From contig JACRMQ010000004.1 of NCBI GenBank assembly GCA_016214905.1, positions 124,001-188,000 on the forward strand: a stretch of 64,000 bases of DNA, in the 5' to 3' direction. A model generated the notes under the pieces. That model was not told where the DNA came from. It did not search any database and worked only from the letters and a program-made list of their open reading frames with translations. Below, piece by piece: positions 55,568 to 64,000 of this stretch (positions are counted from its first letter, which is position 1; each line of letters begins with the position of its first letter). Both the position numbers and the translations under genes were made by a program. The DNA is from Ignavibacteriales bacterium. GTDB lineage: Bacteria > Bacteroidota > Ignavibacteria > UBA10030 > SZUA-254.

Positions 55568-56407
55568 TCAGCGGTAAAGAATATAAATCCAGATCGCTAT
55601 ACCAAGTAAGATTCTATATGAAATGAAAATATATGTAGTATGCTTTTGAAGATATTTGAGGAGAAAAGAAATCGACCAGTATCCAATAATACCGGCAACC
55701 ACGGATGAAATCAAAATGGTATCGATACCGATATCACCAATATGATGACGCGCTTCGTAGAGTTGGTAAAAGCCGCTTGCAAGAACTGCAGGAATACTCA
55801 GGTGAAAAGAAAATCTTGCCGCTGTTTCTCTGTCTAAACCGAGAAATAAACCGGCTGTGATTGTTGTGCCTGAGCGTGAAGATCCCGGGATCAATGCAAG
55901 TGCCTGAGCAATACCAACAATGAGGGCATCTCTCCAATCTGTGTGCTGTTCATCTCTGTTATGTTTTCCAACTTTCTCAGCAAAATAAAGAAGCAAAGCA
56001 AGCGCAATTAAACTTGTTGCGATAGTGCTTAATTCTTTCGTAAAAGTTCCCTCAATAAAATCTTTAAACAGTAATCCGATTATTACAACCGGCAGCGTCC
56101 CGATGATAACAAATAATGACAGGCGAGTCTCGTTACTCCAATGATTATAATTCTTCAATTTACCGGTTTGGTAATCGGTTAAAAGATTTTTTCCCATGAG
56201 TAAATAATCTTTCAGGAAATGAATGATTACGGCAGCAACCGTACCGAGTTGCATAATTGCCATGAATGCTGTCCAATCTTCCGGATCTAAAGTTTGTACA
56301 ATCCCAAATACTTTCCCGGCGAGTGTGAGATGTGCGGTACTGCTGATAGGGAGGAATTCAGTTATGCCTTGTATAATTCCTAAAATAATCGCTTCGAAAA
56401 TATTCAT
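55568..56407 (-). CDS. uppP: Undecaprenyl-diphosphatase UppP (BacA)
   Basis: 279 residues, about eight membrane helices. The two signature segments are GIIQGITEFLPISSTAHLTL near the N-terminus and ALIPGSSRSGTTITAGLFLG, with the active-site Glu/Arg/Ser residues. It recycles undecaprenyl pyrophosphate for peptidoglycan and glycan synthesis. It is the last gene of a minus-strand run of four membrane-transport genes. The distance to the candidate small RNA is 118 bases, tail to tail. Confidence 0.95.
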   Translation of the reverse strand: MNIFEAIILGIIQGITEFLPISSTAHLTLAGKVFGIVQTLDPEDWTAFMAIMQLGTVAAVIIHFLKDYLLMGKNLLTDYQTGKLKNYNHWSNETRLSLFVIIGTLPVVIIGLLFKDFIEGTFTKELSTIATSLIALALLLYFAEKVGKHNRDEQHTDWRDALIVGIAQALALIPGSSRSGTTITAGLFLGLDRETAARFSFHLSIPAVLASGFYQLYEARHHIGDIGIDTILISSVVAGIIGYWSISFLLKYLQKHTTYIFISYRILLGIAIWIYILYR

Positions 56408-56422
56408 TCTCTACAACTCCAA

Positions 56423-57637
56423 TTAAACAGTCTGACCCGGCTGGAATTCACCTTCCCACCGAGCGATAACAACAGATGCAAGACAATTTCCAATAACATT
56501 CACAGCAGTTCTTCCCATATCCATAATTTCATCTATTCCTAAGATTACCGCAACTCCCTCTAAAGGTAACCCGAAAGAACTTAGCGTACCGGCAAGAATA
56601 ACAAGCGACGCGCGGGGAACACCTGCAACACCTTTACTCGTCAGCATCAATGTAAGCATCATTAGAATTTGCTGACCAATTGTTAGTTCAACACCTGCGG
56701 CTTGCGCAACAAAGATGGCAGCGAGTGAAAGATAAAGAGTTGAACCGTCTAAATTAAAACTATAACCTGTTGGTATAACAAACGATACAATTCTGCGAGG
56801 CACACCAAATGATTCCATTACCTCCATAGCTTTCGGCAATGCTGCCTCGGAACTCGTTGTGGAAAAAGCTATAATAGCAGGCTCTTTGACTGCCTTGAAA
56901 AATTTCTTTATCGGTATTTTTGCGAGGATTGCTACAGCACCAAAGACAAAAACAATAAAAAAGATGAGAGCCCCATACATTGTTAATATCAATAATCCTA
57001 AGTTCATCATAACGCCAATGCCTTTATGCCCAACCGTAACAGCTATTGCCGCGCCTACTCCGATTGGTGCGTATCGCATAACGATACCGGTAAATTTAAA
57101 CATCGTCTCGGCAAGTGAATCGCAAAACGACAAAATAGTTGTTCTTTTTTCCAGCGGTACTAATGCGAGTGCAAAACTGAAAATGATCGCAAAGACAACA
57201 ATTTGCAAAACTTCACCTTCAGCCGCTGCATGAAAAAAACTTTGTGGGACAATATGGGTAATAACTTCTGTGATTGTTTGCTTTTTGGAGACGATATCTG
57301 CCGCTTGTGGATCCATGTGCAATTGAACACCAACACCGGGTTGTGTAAGGTTAACTGCAACTAATCCAATCACTAGGGCAAGCGTTGTGACGATTTCAAA
57401 ATAGATTATCGATTTCAATCCCATACGTCCAACCTGCTTAAGGTTTCCGTGACCCGCGATTCCGACAACAAGAGTTGCGAAGATGAGAGGCGCGATAATG
57501 GACTTAATCAATCTGAGGAATATAATACTAAGAGGGCGGAGCTGAGTGCCGACATCTGGGAATATCCATCCAACGCATAAACCAATTCCCATCCCTATAA
57601 AAATCCATTGAGTGAGAGTTGGTTTGAGAAATTTCAT
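56423..57637 (-). CDS. Dicarboxylate/amino-acid:cation symporter (GltP/DctA family)
   Basis: 404 residues with the DAACS pattern: eight helices and two re-entrant loops. The hairpin signature AFSTTSSEAALPKAMEV and the NLDGSTLYLSLAAIF segment carry the substrate and sodium/proton sites. The sequence VGIAGHGNLKQVGRMG is also typical. Likely imports glutamate, aspartate or C4-dicarboxylates. It follows a permease gene after 33 bases and precedes uppP by 15. Confidence 0.95.
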   Translation of the reverse strand: MKFLKPTLTQWIFIGMGIGLCVGWIFPDVGTQLRPLSIIFLRLIKSIIAPLIFATLVVGIAGHGNLKQVGRMGLKSIIYFEIVTTLALVIGLVAVNLTQPGVGVQLHMDPQAADIVSKKQTITEVITHIVPQSFFHAAAEGEVLQIVVFAIIFSFALALVPLEKRTTILSFCDSLAETMFKFTGIVMRYAPIGVGAAIAVTVGHKGIGVMMNLGLLILTMYGALIFFIVFVFGAVAILAKIPIKKFFKAVKEPAIIAFSTTSSEAALPKAMEVMESFGVPRRIVSFVIPTGYSFNLDGSTLYLSLAAIFVAQAAGVELTIGQQILMMLTLMLTSKGVAGVPRASLVILAGTLSSFGLPLEGVAVILGIDEIMDMGRTAVNVIGNCLASVVIARWEGEFQPGQTV

Positions 57638-57670
57638 GATACTTAATTGTAAGAATGATTATTCAATGAT

Positions 57671-59119
57671 TTATTTGCTTGAAAAATTTCGCCAAAGGAA
57701 ATAAATCGGGACACCGGTCATGACAATAAGAAATCCATACCATGTGTAAGATTTATAGATTAACAGGTCAACCGCGATTGCAGTGGCGATAAATACATAT
57801 ATCGCCGGAAGAAATGGATAACCGAATGCTCTATACGGTCTTTCATCATTTGGTCTTTTTTTACGAAGGATGAATAGCCCGATTATTGTCAATATATAAA
57901 ATATGATTACCGCGAACATTACGTAATCGAGCAATTCATTGTATGTACCTGAAAGGCAAAGTGCGCTCGCCCAGATACCCTGGACTATCAATGCAACTCC
58001 CGGGACTGAATTTTTATTAAGTGTTCCGATCTTTTTGAAGAAAAGATTATCCTTTGCCATTGCAAAATAAACACGGGCACCAGAAAGAATCAAACCGTTA
58101 TTACAGCCAAAAGTAGAAATCATAATTAATATCGCCATTATGATTGCTGCTGGCTCACCAAAAATAGTTGTAGCCGCCGCAATCCCAACTCGATCGCTTG
58201 TCGCAAATTGAATTCCGCGTTCCGTTACATTTGCTCCGTTTGGATCGCCGGTTAAAGGGAGAACAAAGATATAAGAGAAATTTGCGGCGATATAAAGTAT
58301 TGTTACTATACCGGTTCCCAGAACAAGACTTAATGGAATAGTTTTCTTCGGATTGATAACTTCACCTGCTGTGAATGTTATATTATTCCACGCATCGCTG
58401 GAAAATAAAGAGCCAACCATCGCCGCACCGATTGCAGAAAATATTGCAATACCGGATAATGATTCAAAGGAAACTATCTTACCATCTGCAATGTGTGTCC
58501 AGTTGGCGTTCCAGAAATTAGAGAAGTTAGCCGCAATCGCACTCGAATTACGACCGATGAATATCCCGAGCAATATCAGGCCGAATAATGCGATTGCCTT
58601 TGTAAATGTAAAAATATTTTGGACATATTTTCCTTCCCTCAATCCTCCAATATTGACGAGTGTCAGAACCATTATACTCGCAATAGCCAAAACTTGTGCG
58701 GCTGTAATCTTTAATCCGAATAAGTAAAAAAGAATATGCGATTCACTGAACCAAGGAATTAAAACGCCCGTGAATTTTGCGAAGGCAACACCCACCGCGG
58801 CAATGGTTCCGGTTTGTATGACTGCAAACAGAGTCCAGCCGTATAAAAATCCAATAAGCGGATTATATGCTTCACGCAAATATACATATTGGCCACCCGC
58901 ATGAGGCATCATACCGGCAAGCTCGCCGTAACTAAGTGCCGCAATAATGGTGATGACTCCGGTAATCAGCCACACAAGAAGTAGGTAGCCGGGTGATCCG
59001 ACCGTGCGTGCGATATCCGCGCTCACGATAAAAATGCCTGAGCCGATCATCGACCCTATTACAATCATCGTCGAATCAAATAATCCGAGCTCGCGCTTAA
59101 AATGCGTTTGTTCTGTCAT
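57671..59119 (-). CDS. APC-family amino acid permease (LAT-like)
   Basis: 482 residues, about 12 helices. The first helix shows GSMIGSGIFIVSADIAR and later segments GELAGMMPHAGGQYVYLREA and SDAWNNITFTAGEVINPKKT fit the L-type/heteromeric amino-acid transporter branch of the APC superfamily. It differs from the two CAT-like permeases in this window. It starts nine bases after the end of the upstream permease gene, so they are co-transcribed. Confidence 0.93.
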   Translation of the reverse strand: MTEQTHFKRELGLFDSTMIVIGSMIGSGIFIVSADIARTVGSPGYLLLVWLITGVITIIAALSYGELAGMMPHAGGQYVYLREAYNPLIGFLYGWTLFAVIQTGTIAAVGVAFAKFTGVLIPWFSESHILFYLFGLKITAAQVLAIASIMVLTLVNIGGLREGKYVQNIFTFTKAIALFGLILLGIFIGRNSSAIAANFSNFWNANWTHIADGKIVSFESLSGIAIFSAIGAAMVGSLFSSDAWNNITFTAGEVINPKKTIPLSLVLGTGIVTILYIAANFSYIFVLPLTGDPNGANVTERGIQFATSDRVGIAAATTIFGEPAAIIMAILIMISTFGCNNGLILSGARVYFAMAKDNLFFKKIGTLNKNSVPGVALIVQGIWASALCLSGTYNELLDYVMFAVIIFYILTIIGLFILRKKRPNDERPYRAFGYPFLPAIYVFIATAIAVDLLIYKSYTWYGFLIVMTGVPIYFLWRNFSSK

Positions 59120-59128
59120 CCAATATTT

Positions 59129-60676
59129 TTATGCTTTTTCTTTTGAGAGTAGTTTTGCCAACACACTATGATGCTTACCGTACATGAAATATATTAGCAT
59201 TCCAATTGCAAGCCATCCTACAAGTCGGGCCCAATTTTGCCACTCTAATGTCAACATCATGCCGAGGTTAAAAATAACCCCCATTGGTGCAACAAACCAA
59301 ATCGCAGGCGTTTTAAATGGGCGATGCCTGTTTGGTTCTTTTTTCCTCATCACCCAAACGGCGATGCAAACCATAACGAAAGCGAGCAACGTGCCGATAT
59401 TAACCATTTTGGAAATAGAATCTATCGGTGTGAAGGCAGAAACAAGCGAGACAATAAAACCGATAAGAATATTCGCTTTGTATGGTGTGCGGTAGGTTGG
59501 ATGGAGTTCACCAAATGTTTTTTTCGGAAGCAAACCGTCTTTCGATATCGCAAAGAAGACACGTGATTGACCAAGCAGCATAACGATAAGTACAGATGTG
59601 AGTCCGGCTATCGCTGCTATTGAGATAATAAAAACCGCGTAACTCAATCCCTGCGAACCAAATGCGGCTGCAATGGGTGCGGTGATATCTATGTCTTTAT
59701 AATTAACCATACCTGTTAATACCAAAGCGACAAGTATATAAAGGATGGTGCACAGGATCAGAGATGTTATAATGCCGAAGGGAACATCCTTCTGAGGGTT
59801 CTTAGCTTCACCAGCATGAGTAGAGACAGTATCGAATCCTATGTAGGCGAAAAAGATGTATGCGGCTCCGGCCACAATTCCTAATAATCCATACGCGCTG
59901 TGGGTTCCTCCAAGAGCATCAATATAATATCCTCTCTCCGGAATGAATGGTTTCCAATTCGCAGTGTTAATATATTGAGCTCCCAGAATAATAATGAAAA
60001 GAACCACAATTACCTTTATTGCAACCATAATATTATTCGTGCCTGACGCTTGCTTAATTCCGCGCACAAGGATAGCAGTAATGATCCAGATGATAATCAG
60101 CGCGGGAAGATTGACAGCAATATCCACACCCATAATATTCGGGAAGCTTAAATCGGAATACCTCGTTGCAAGATTAGCTATTGTCCCTTTGTGCGTCGCA
60201 TCTGCAATCATTTCTTTTGCGGTGAACACATCGTTCATCAACCAGATCGGAAATTTTATATCGAACAAGTGCAGAAATTTTGCTAAATAACCGGACCAAC
60301 CCACAGCCACGGCAGATGCACCCATTCCATATTCGAGAATCAAGTCCCATCCAATTATCCATGCAAAAAATTCTCCCATCGTTGCATAAGAATATGCGTA
60401 AGCAGAACCTTCAACCGGTAGGAACGATGCAAATTCGGCATAACATAACGCAGCAAAAGTGCAACCTATACCTGCAACTACGAACGAAAGAGCAAGTGCG
60501 GGTCCCGCGTACTCTTTCGCTCCCACGCCGGTCATTACAAAAATTCCGGCTCCGATAATCGCACCTACGCCAAGAGATGTTAAACCCCATTTGCCTAAAA
60601 CTCGCTTGAGTTTACTTTCCTTCATCTCTGTTTCAAAATGTTCTACCGGCTTGCGCTGCCACAGTTGATTACCCAT
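59129..60676 (-). CDS. APC-family amino acid permease (CAT-like)
   Basis: 515 residues. GVGAIIGAGIFVMTGVGAKE in the first helix, CYAEFASFLPVEGSAYAYSY, and FFAYIGFDTVSTHAGEAKNP make this a close relative of the 51.5-kb permease. The insertion after the fourth helix (NDVFTAKEMIADATHKGT) is also seen, in another form, in that paralogue. It is the first gene of the minus-strand unit permease-permease-symporter-uppP. Likely a cationic or general amino-acid importer. Confidence 0.93.
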   Translation of the reverse strand: MGNQLWQRKPVEHFETEMKESKLKRVLGKWGLTSLGVGAIIGAGIFVMTGVGAKEYAGPALALSFVVAGIGCTFAALCYAEFASFLPVEGSAYAYSYATMGEFFAWIIGWDLILEYGMGASAVAVGWSGYLAKFLHLFDIKFPIWLMNDVFTAKEMIADATHKGTIANLATRYSDLSFPNIMGVDIAVNLPALIIIWIITAILVRGIKQASGTNNIMVAIKVIVVLFIIILGAQYINTANWKPFIPERGYYIDALGGTHSAYGLLGIVAGAAYIFFAYIGFDTVSTHAGEAKNPQKDVPFGIITSLILCTILYILVALVLTGMVNYKDIDITAPIAAAFGSQGLSYAVFIISIAAIAGLTSVLIVMLLGQSRVFFAISKDGLLPKKTFGELHPTYRTPYKANILIGFIVSLVSAFTPIDSISKMVNIGTLLAFVMVCIAVWVMRKKEPNRHRPFKTPAIWFVAPMGVIFNLGMMLTLEWQNWARLVGWLAIGMLIYFMYGKHHSVLAKLLSKEKA

Positions 60677-60837
60677 GCAAAGGTTCTCCTATTTAATTGG
60701 ATCTTAAAAATGAATTAATTTCAGATAAAAACTGATTGTTGAAAATAAGAAAAAATAACGAGAAGCTCAATAAAAATCTAAAATATTCTAAAACTCTTTT
60801 CTTGATTGTAGACGAATGTTTTCGTATTTTAATCAAA

Positions 60838-61689
60838 ATGAATGAATACAGCATCCGCTTAGAACATTTTGATATCTATAATCAGGGCGGAAATCGCATT
60901 CACGGAGATATTCGGTATGCACCGACACTGAAAGAGATGCCGGTTATTGTTATTTGCCACAGCTTCATGGCATTTAAGGACTGGGGATTTTTCCCGTTCG
61001 TTGCAACGAGATTTGCCGAGTGCGGTTATGTTACGGTAATATTTAATTTCTCCGGTAATGGTGTTGAAGGAGATAATGATCGCATAACCAACTTCGACAG
61101 TTTCGAGAAAAATACTTTCTTAAAGGAAGTTGAGGATCTTAAAACTGTAATCGATTCGATATGGAATGGCGAAATAGGCGCCGGAATAATTGATAGATCA
61201 AATATCATATTACTCGGACATTCACGAGGCGGTGGTGTTGCGATACTTGAAGCAGCTAGAGATGATCGGGTTAAAGCCATGGTGAGTTGGTCTACAATCG
61301 GGACATTTATCAGGTGGACTGAACATCAAAAGAAAGTTTGGCGGGAATATGGATTTTTCCCTCTCGCTAAAAATACAACAGCGAGCCCTCTGCGGCTTGG
61401 AACCGATTTGTTGCATGAAATTGAGAACGAGAAAGTTCAACTCGATTTACTAAGCGCGGCAGCAAGAATTAAAACACCATGGTTATTAATTCATGGTAAA
61501 ACCGATAAAACAGTATCGGTGAAAGAAACAGAAATGTTACTCACAGCAGCTGTAAATTCGAAAGCCGAATTATTATTGCTCGATCATGTCGGGCATCTTT
61601 ATGATGCTGCAACAAAAGAAGAAGACGATTACAAAACAATAGAAATGGTATTTCAGAAAACAAAAGATTGGCTACAAAAAATCAAATGA
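60838..61689 (+). CDS. Alpha/beta hydrolase of the dienelactone/peptidase-like type
   Basis: 283 residues from the ATG at 60838 (MNEYSIRLEHFDIYNQGGNR); an upstream TTG adds only a poor extension. The nucleophile elbow GHSRGGG, the oxyanion region VICHSFMAFKDWGFFP, the acid loop LIHGKTDKTVSV and the catalytic His in DHVGHLYDA are all visible. The fold is a soluble serine hydrolase acting on esters or small peptides; substrate not known. It precedes bioY by 11 bases in the same direction. Confidence 0.88.
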   Translation: MNEYSIRLEHFDIYNQGGNRIHGDIRYAPTLKEMPVIVICHSFMAFKDWGFFPFVATRFAECGYVTVIFNFSGNGVEGDNDRITNFDSFEKNTFLKEVEDLKTVIDSIWNGEIGAGIIDRSNIILLGHSRGGGVAILEAARDDRVKAMVSWSTIGTFIRWTEHQKKVWREYGFFPLAKNTTASPLRLGTDLLHEIENEKVQLDLLSAAARIKTPWLLIHGKTDKTVSVKETEMLLTAAVNSKAELLLLDHVGHLYDAATKEEDDYKTIEMVFQKTKDWLQKIK

Positions 61690-61700
61690 AAGGATTTTAG

Positions 61701-62249
61701 ATGAATAAAAGTTCAGTAATTCAAACAGGTATTTTAAGTCAAGAGAAAGCGATAACTCAGGTGCTCTGGATAGTGGGGTTTACCGCGCTTACTGCTGTTG
61801 GCGCGCAGTTCGAAATTCAGCATCAGCCGGTTCCGTACACGTTGCAAACATTATTCGTACTGCTTGCAGGCGCAGTTCTTGGAAAACGCAATGGCGCAAT
61901 AAGTCAAGTTGCTTATTTACTGGCAGGTGTAATTGGAGTTCCTGTATTTGCGGGCTTCAGTTTTGGTTTGGTGAAAATCATCGGACCAACCGGCGGTTAT
62001 TTGTTAAGCTTTCCGATTGCCGCATTTGTTGTGGGTTATCTGCTTGAACAACGGAAGAGTTTTATTTGGACTTTAATTTCAATGTTCATAGGATTGTTTA
62101 TTATTTTCAGTTTAGGAACATTGCATCTCAATTTGATTTATTTCCATAATTGGAGTGATTCAATTGCTGGAGGATTCTTTATATTTTCGTGGTGGGATGG
62201 ACTAAAATTATTTGCCGCGGCATGTATTGCATATCGGTTGAGGAAATAA
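61701..62249 (+). CDS. bioY: BioY-type biotin transporter (S component)
   Basis: 182 residues with six hydrophobic segments. The BioY pattern is clear: QFEIQHQPVPYTLQTLFVLL, AGAVLGKRNGAISQVAYLLA, GVIGVPVFAGFSFG and GPTGGYLLSFPIAAFVVGYL. It binds and imports biotin, either alone or with an ECF ATPase/T-subunit pair that is not in this window. No biotin-linked regulatory site was recognised upstream; the gene is most likely co-transcribed with the hydrolase before it. Confidence 0.93.
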   Translation: MNKSSVIQTGILSQEKAITQVLWIVGFTALTAVGAQFEIQHQPVPYTLQTLFVLLAGAVLGKRNGAISQVAYLLAGVIGVPVFAGFSFGLVKIIGPTGGYLLSFPIAAFVVGYLLEQRKSFIWTLISMFIGLFIIFSLGTLHLNLIYFHNWSDSIAGGFFIFSWWDGLKLFAAACIAYRLRK

Positions 62250-62260
62250 ATATTTGTTAT

Positions 62261-62307
62261 GTGCGACTCACCTCCAGCGGTGTTTCTCCCTTGATGGTGA
62301 GCCGCAC
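62261..62307. repeat. Inverted repeat between bioY and the exonuclease gene
   Basis: GTGCGACTCAC and GTGAGCCGCAC pair over 11 positions with one mismatch around a 25-base loop. There is no T-tract. It lies between convergent genes and just before the TGA of the minus-strand gene, and could end transcription in both directions or be a palindromic repeat. Confidence 0.6.
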
Positions 62308-62308
62308 G

Positions 62309-63151
62309 TCATACAACCCGCAAATCCAAAATCCTATCTATCCTAAAATTTCTCTCGGTATTTGCGGAATGGCAATGAGCAATAAGGTATGTCGCGCGGT
62401 TCTTACCGATTTGATCTGTGAAATATTCTTTCGGAGTTATAATCCGGTCTGAGATTTCTCCGTTCAAAGGGGAGAGGTATTTAATCCAAAGGTTTTGCCG
62501 CGCTTCTAAAGCGTTGTTGACAATATTCAATCTAAAATTGTGCAGGAGCTGATTCAAATCTTTTCGCCATAAATCAGAAACAAATTTACAATCGTGGGCT
62601 TTAAGAATTGATGTGAATATTGTGAAGAGTTGCGCAGTGGCTGTTGCATCTTCCAATGCTCTGTGCCGGACAGGGAAGGATACTCCTGCGATTCTTGCCA
62701 CATTGCCTTGTTGATACGATTGAAGTCCCGGCAAAAGTTGCCGCGCAATTGATAATGCATCGACTACCAAATTCTCAATTGGAGGATAACCTATAAGTCT
62801 AAATTCAGATGTTATGAATGACAGGTCGAACGGAGCGTTGTAAGCTACGAGCACAGAATCTTTCATCATTTTCCACAATCGTTCAGCAACATCTGAAAAT
62901 AGAGGTGCGTCGATTAACATCTCCGGTGATATACCATTAACTGCATACGCGCCGGCAGAGATTGGCTGCTGTGGATCAATTAGCGTTCCATAAGTTTCAA
63001 TTATCGCACCGCCTCGAAGCTTTACTGCGCCGATCTCGCAAACTCTATCACCGCGATCAGCAGAAAGACCGGTCGTTTCCACATCGATTACAAGATAATC
63101 TCTTTCATTAATCAGTTCTGAATCAGTTGAAAATAATTTCGATGATCTCAT
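62309..63151 (-). CDS. DnaQ-like 3'-5' exonuclease (DEDDh)
   Basis: 280 residues. ExoI motif VIDVETTGLSADRGDRVCEI holds the first Asp/Glu pair; ExoII is in VAYNAPFDLSFITSEF; ExoIII in FPVRHRALEDATATAQLF contains the His and Asp (HRALEDA). A C-terminal 90-residue extension of unclear role follows. Such stand-alone proteins resemble the epsilon proofreading subunit or the exonuclease part of GIY-YIG/DnaQ fusions; no UvrC-like part is seen here. It is nine bases downstream of the next exonuclease gene, so they form one unit. Confidence 0.88.
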   Translation of the reverse strand: MRSSKLFSTDSELINERDYLVIDVETTGLSADRGDRVCEIGAVKLRGGAIIETYGTLIDPQQPISAGAYAVNGISPEMLIDAPLFSDVAERLWKMMKDSVLVAYNAPFDLSFITSEFRLIGYPPIENLVVDALSIARQLLPGLQSYQQGNVARIAGVSFPVRHRALEDATATAQLFTIFTSILKAHDCKFVSDLWRKDLNQLLHNFRLNIVNNALEARQNLWIKYLSPLNGEISDRIITPKEYFTDQIGKNRATYLIAHCHSANTERNFRIDRILDLRVV

Positions 63152-63160
63152 TTATACATT

Positions 63161-63832
63161 CTATTTTATATTTAAAAACTCGTTCCAGCGTTTATATAAA
63201 TCTGCTGTTGCAATTACGTCGCCAATGCAGTACTCGGCGATCTTCCGAAATTGTCCATCTTTGTATAAAGGTCCTAAATCTAAACCTGTTATACCTTCAC
63301 TCTTCGGACTTTTAATTCCAAACGATTTACAATAAAAATCGAGATTGAATTTTCGCACAACTCCATAAAAAGTGAGTTGCTCAAGCAGATCGCAATGTTC
63401 AGATGTATCGTAACGGTAAGGCATTATGTTGCGTATAGGTTTAACTCCGTTTATAGCTGAACGAAGCATGATGAAAGGATTATCGAATCCTCGACCGTTA
63501 AATGTTACATATCGATCATATCGCTGAATCGTTGTCCAAAAGTTTTTCAAAATCTCTTTTTCATCTCCTGAAACATATTCAATCTTACCATCTTCCGAAG
63601 AATAATTATCTTTTACGTTTGATTGATAAAAGACTTTCCCGCTCATCGTATCGGGATTAAGCATTCCGATAGCGATGATTTGTGCGGTGAGCGGATAAAG
63701 GTTTAGTTTTTGTAATTCGGCTTCCTGTTTCTCAACAGTGTCGGCGAATTTCATCAGATATTCCTGTTGAACCTCGTCGAATGTTTCAAAAGGGAGCGCG
63801 AGCGTTTCGATATCGAAAATAACAGATGCCAT
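63161..63832 (-). CDS. Predicted 3'-5' exonuclease related to PolB exonuclease domain
   Basis: 223 residues. MASVIFDIETLALPFETFDE supplies the ExoI DIE motif; YVTFNGRGFDNPFIMLRSAI the ExoII region; and IAEYCIGDVIATADLYKRW the ExoIII YxxxD-type motif. Together they indicate the DEDDy RNase H-like fold of proteins annotated as predicted PolB-like 3'-5' exonuclease. It starts immediately after the stop of the upstream recX-like gene and is followed by the DnaQ-like gene, which suggests a small repair operon. Confidence 0.85.
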   Translation of the reverse strand: MASVIFDIETLALPFETFDEVQQEYLMKFADTVEKQEAELQKLNLYPLTAQIIAIGMLNPDTMSGKVFYQSNVKDNYSSEDGKIEYVSGDEKEILKNFWTTIQRYDRYVTFNGRGFDNPFIMLRSAINGVKPIRNIMPYRYDTSEHCDLLEQLTFYGVVRKFNLDFYCKSFGIKSPKSEGITGLDLGPLYKDGQFRKIAEYCIGDVIATADLYKRWNEFLNIK

Positions 63833-64000
63833 TTATTCATCCTCCTGAGCAGAATAATTTTTGAATATTTGTTTTAATACTTTGGATGTTAGAGACCAAT
63901 CAAAACCCCGACGCATTAATGCCTGTGAAATACGTCTGATTTGATCTTTCCTATCAACCGGTTTTCTTGATGTCTTGAATTTCTTGAAATATTTCTTCGC
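63833..64000 (-). CDS. recX: RecX-like regulator, C-terminal end (partial)
   Basis: An open minus-strand frame running from the window edge to a TAA at 63833-63835. Visible residues include KKYFKKFKTSRKPVDRKDQI and RRISQALMRRGFDWSLTSKV, then LKQIFKNYSAQEDE. The sequence QALMRRGFDWSLTSKVL matches the last repeat of RecX, the modulator of RecA filaments. The start lies beyond the window. It is joined to the two exonuclease genes downstream with no gap. Confidence 0.72.
   Translation of the reverse strand, partial: AKKYFKKFKTSRKPVDRKDQIRRISQALMRRGFDWSLTSKVLKQIFKNYSAQEDE

Noticed and set aside
61600-61710. Biotin-responsive regulatory site before bioY
   Set aside because: Only 11 bases separate bioY from the preceding gene and no operator-like palindrome is visible.

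Overview
The window is about 64 kb of AT-rich, gene-dense bacterial chromosome. It most likely comes from the FCB group, from an Ignavibacteria/Chlorobi-like lineage within or beside Bacteroidota. The reasons are the many secreted proteins carrying PNPxNPST-type FlgD-like/Por-secretion modules, the VCBS-repeat and BNR/Asp-box surface proteins, and the gram-negative outer-membrane genes (bamD, beta-barrel proteins, a TonB-type C-terminus). Genus cannot be given from the sequence. No tRNA, rRNA, phage, transposase or CRISPR locus is visible.

Layout. 0-10.4 kb: a 5'-truncated secreted protein with an internal sorting-like module, a large Asp-box beta-propeller protein, a tldD-tldE metalloprotease pair, a DUF559 nuclease-like gene set exactly between two palindromes, and a DUF885 peptidase. 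10.4-14 kb (minus strand): a TPR/TonB protein and methylmalonyl-CoA epimerase plus the mutase catalytic subunit. 14-18.8 kb: a frameshifted, degenerate GAF-GGDEF gene, a small coiled-coil protein, aconitase, an FmdB zinc ribbon and DUF302. 18.9-28.3 kb: htpX, then a tightly packed run of bamD, thioesterase, VCBS protein, putative metalloprotease and a cytochrome c maturation cluster ccmABCDE whose CcmE is of the CxxxY type.

28.3-38.4 kb is the most accessory part. It holds a UPF0173-type hydrolase, an exported MEMO1-family protein and an Ntn hydrolase. Next come two secreted hypothetical genes bounded by related attC-like sites (a possible integron-cassette remnant), then about 1.1 kb of degenerate repeats and hairpins, an HD protein, envelope proteins and hisC. 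38.5-46.3 kb: a 1164-residue envelope protein, ogt, a UvrD/PcrA helicase and a YihY/BrkB membrane protein. 46.9-51.4 kb: three membrane-anchored proteins resembling PilV/PilW/PilX minor pilins but without prepilin signals, followed by a GspE/PilB ATPase and DUF2007. 51.5-60.7 kb: three APC amino-acid permeases, a dicarboxylate symporter, ferritin, an ECF sigma/anti-sigma pair, a candidate small structured RNA and uppP. 60.8-64 kb: an alpha/beta hydrolase, bioY, and a recX-exonuclease-exonuclease operon cut by the window edge.

Together the genes suggest a heterotroph that lives on amino acids, peptides and propionyl-CoA, makes periplasmic c-type cytochromes, and invests heavily in secreted and surface proteins. 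The least ordinary items are the attC-like sites around the 31.9-33.5 kb genes, the minor-pilin-like trio with GspE, the palindrome-bounded DUF559 gene, the CxxxY CcmE and the structured RNA at 55.4 kb.
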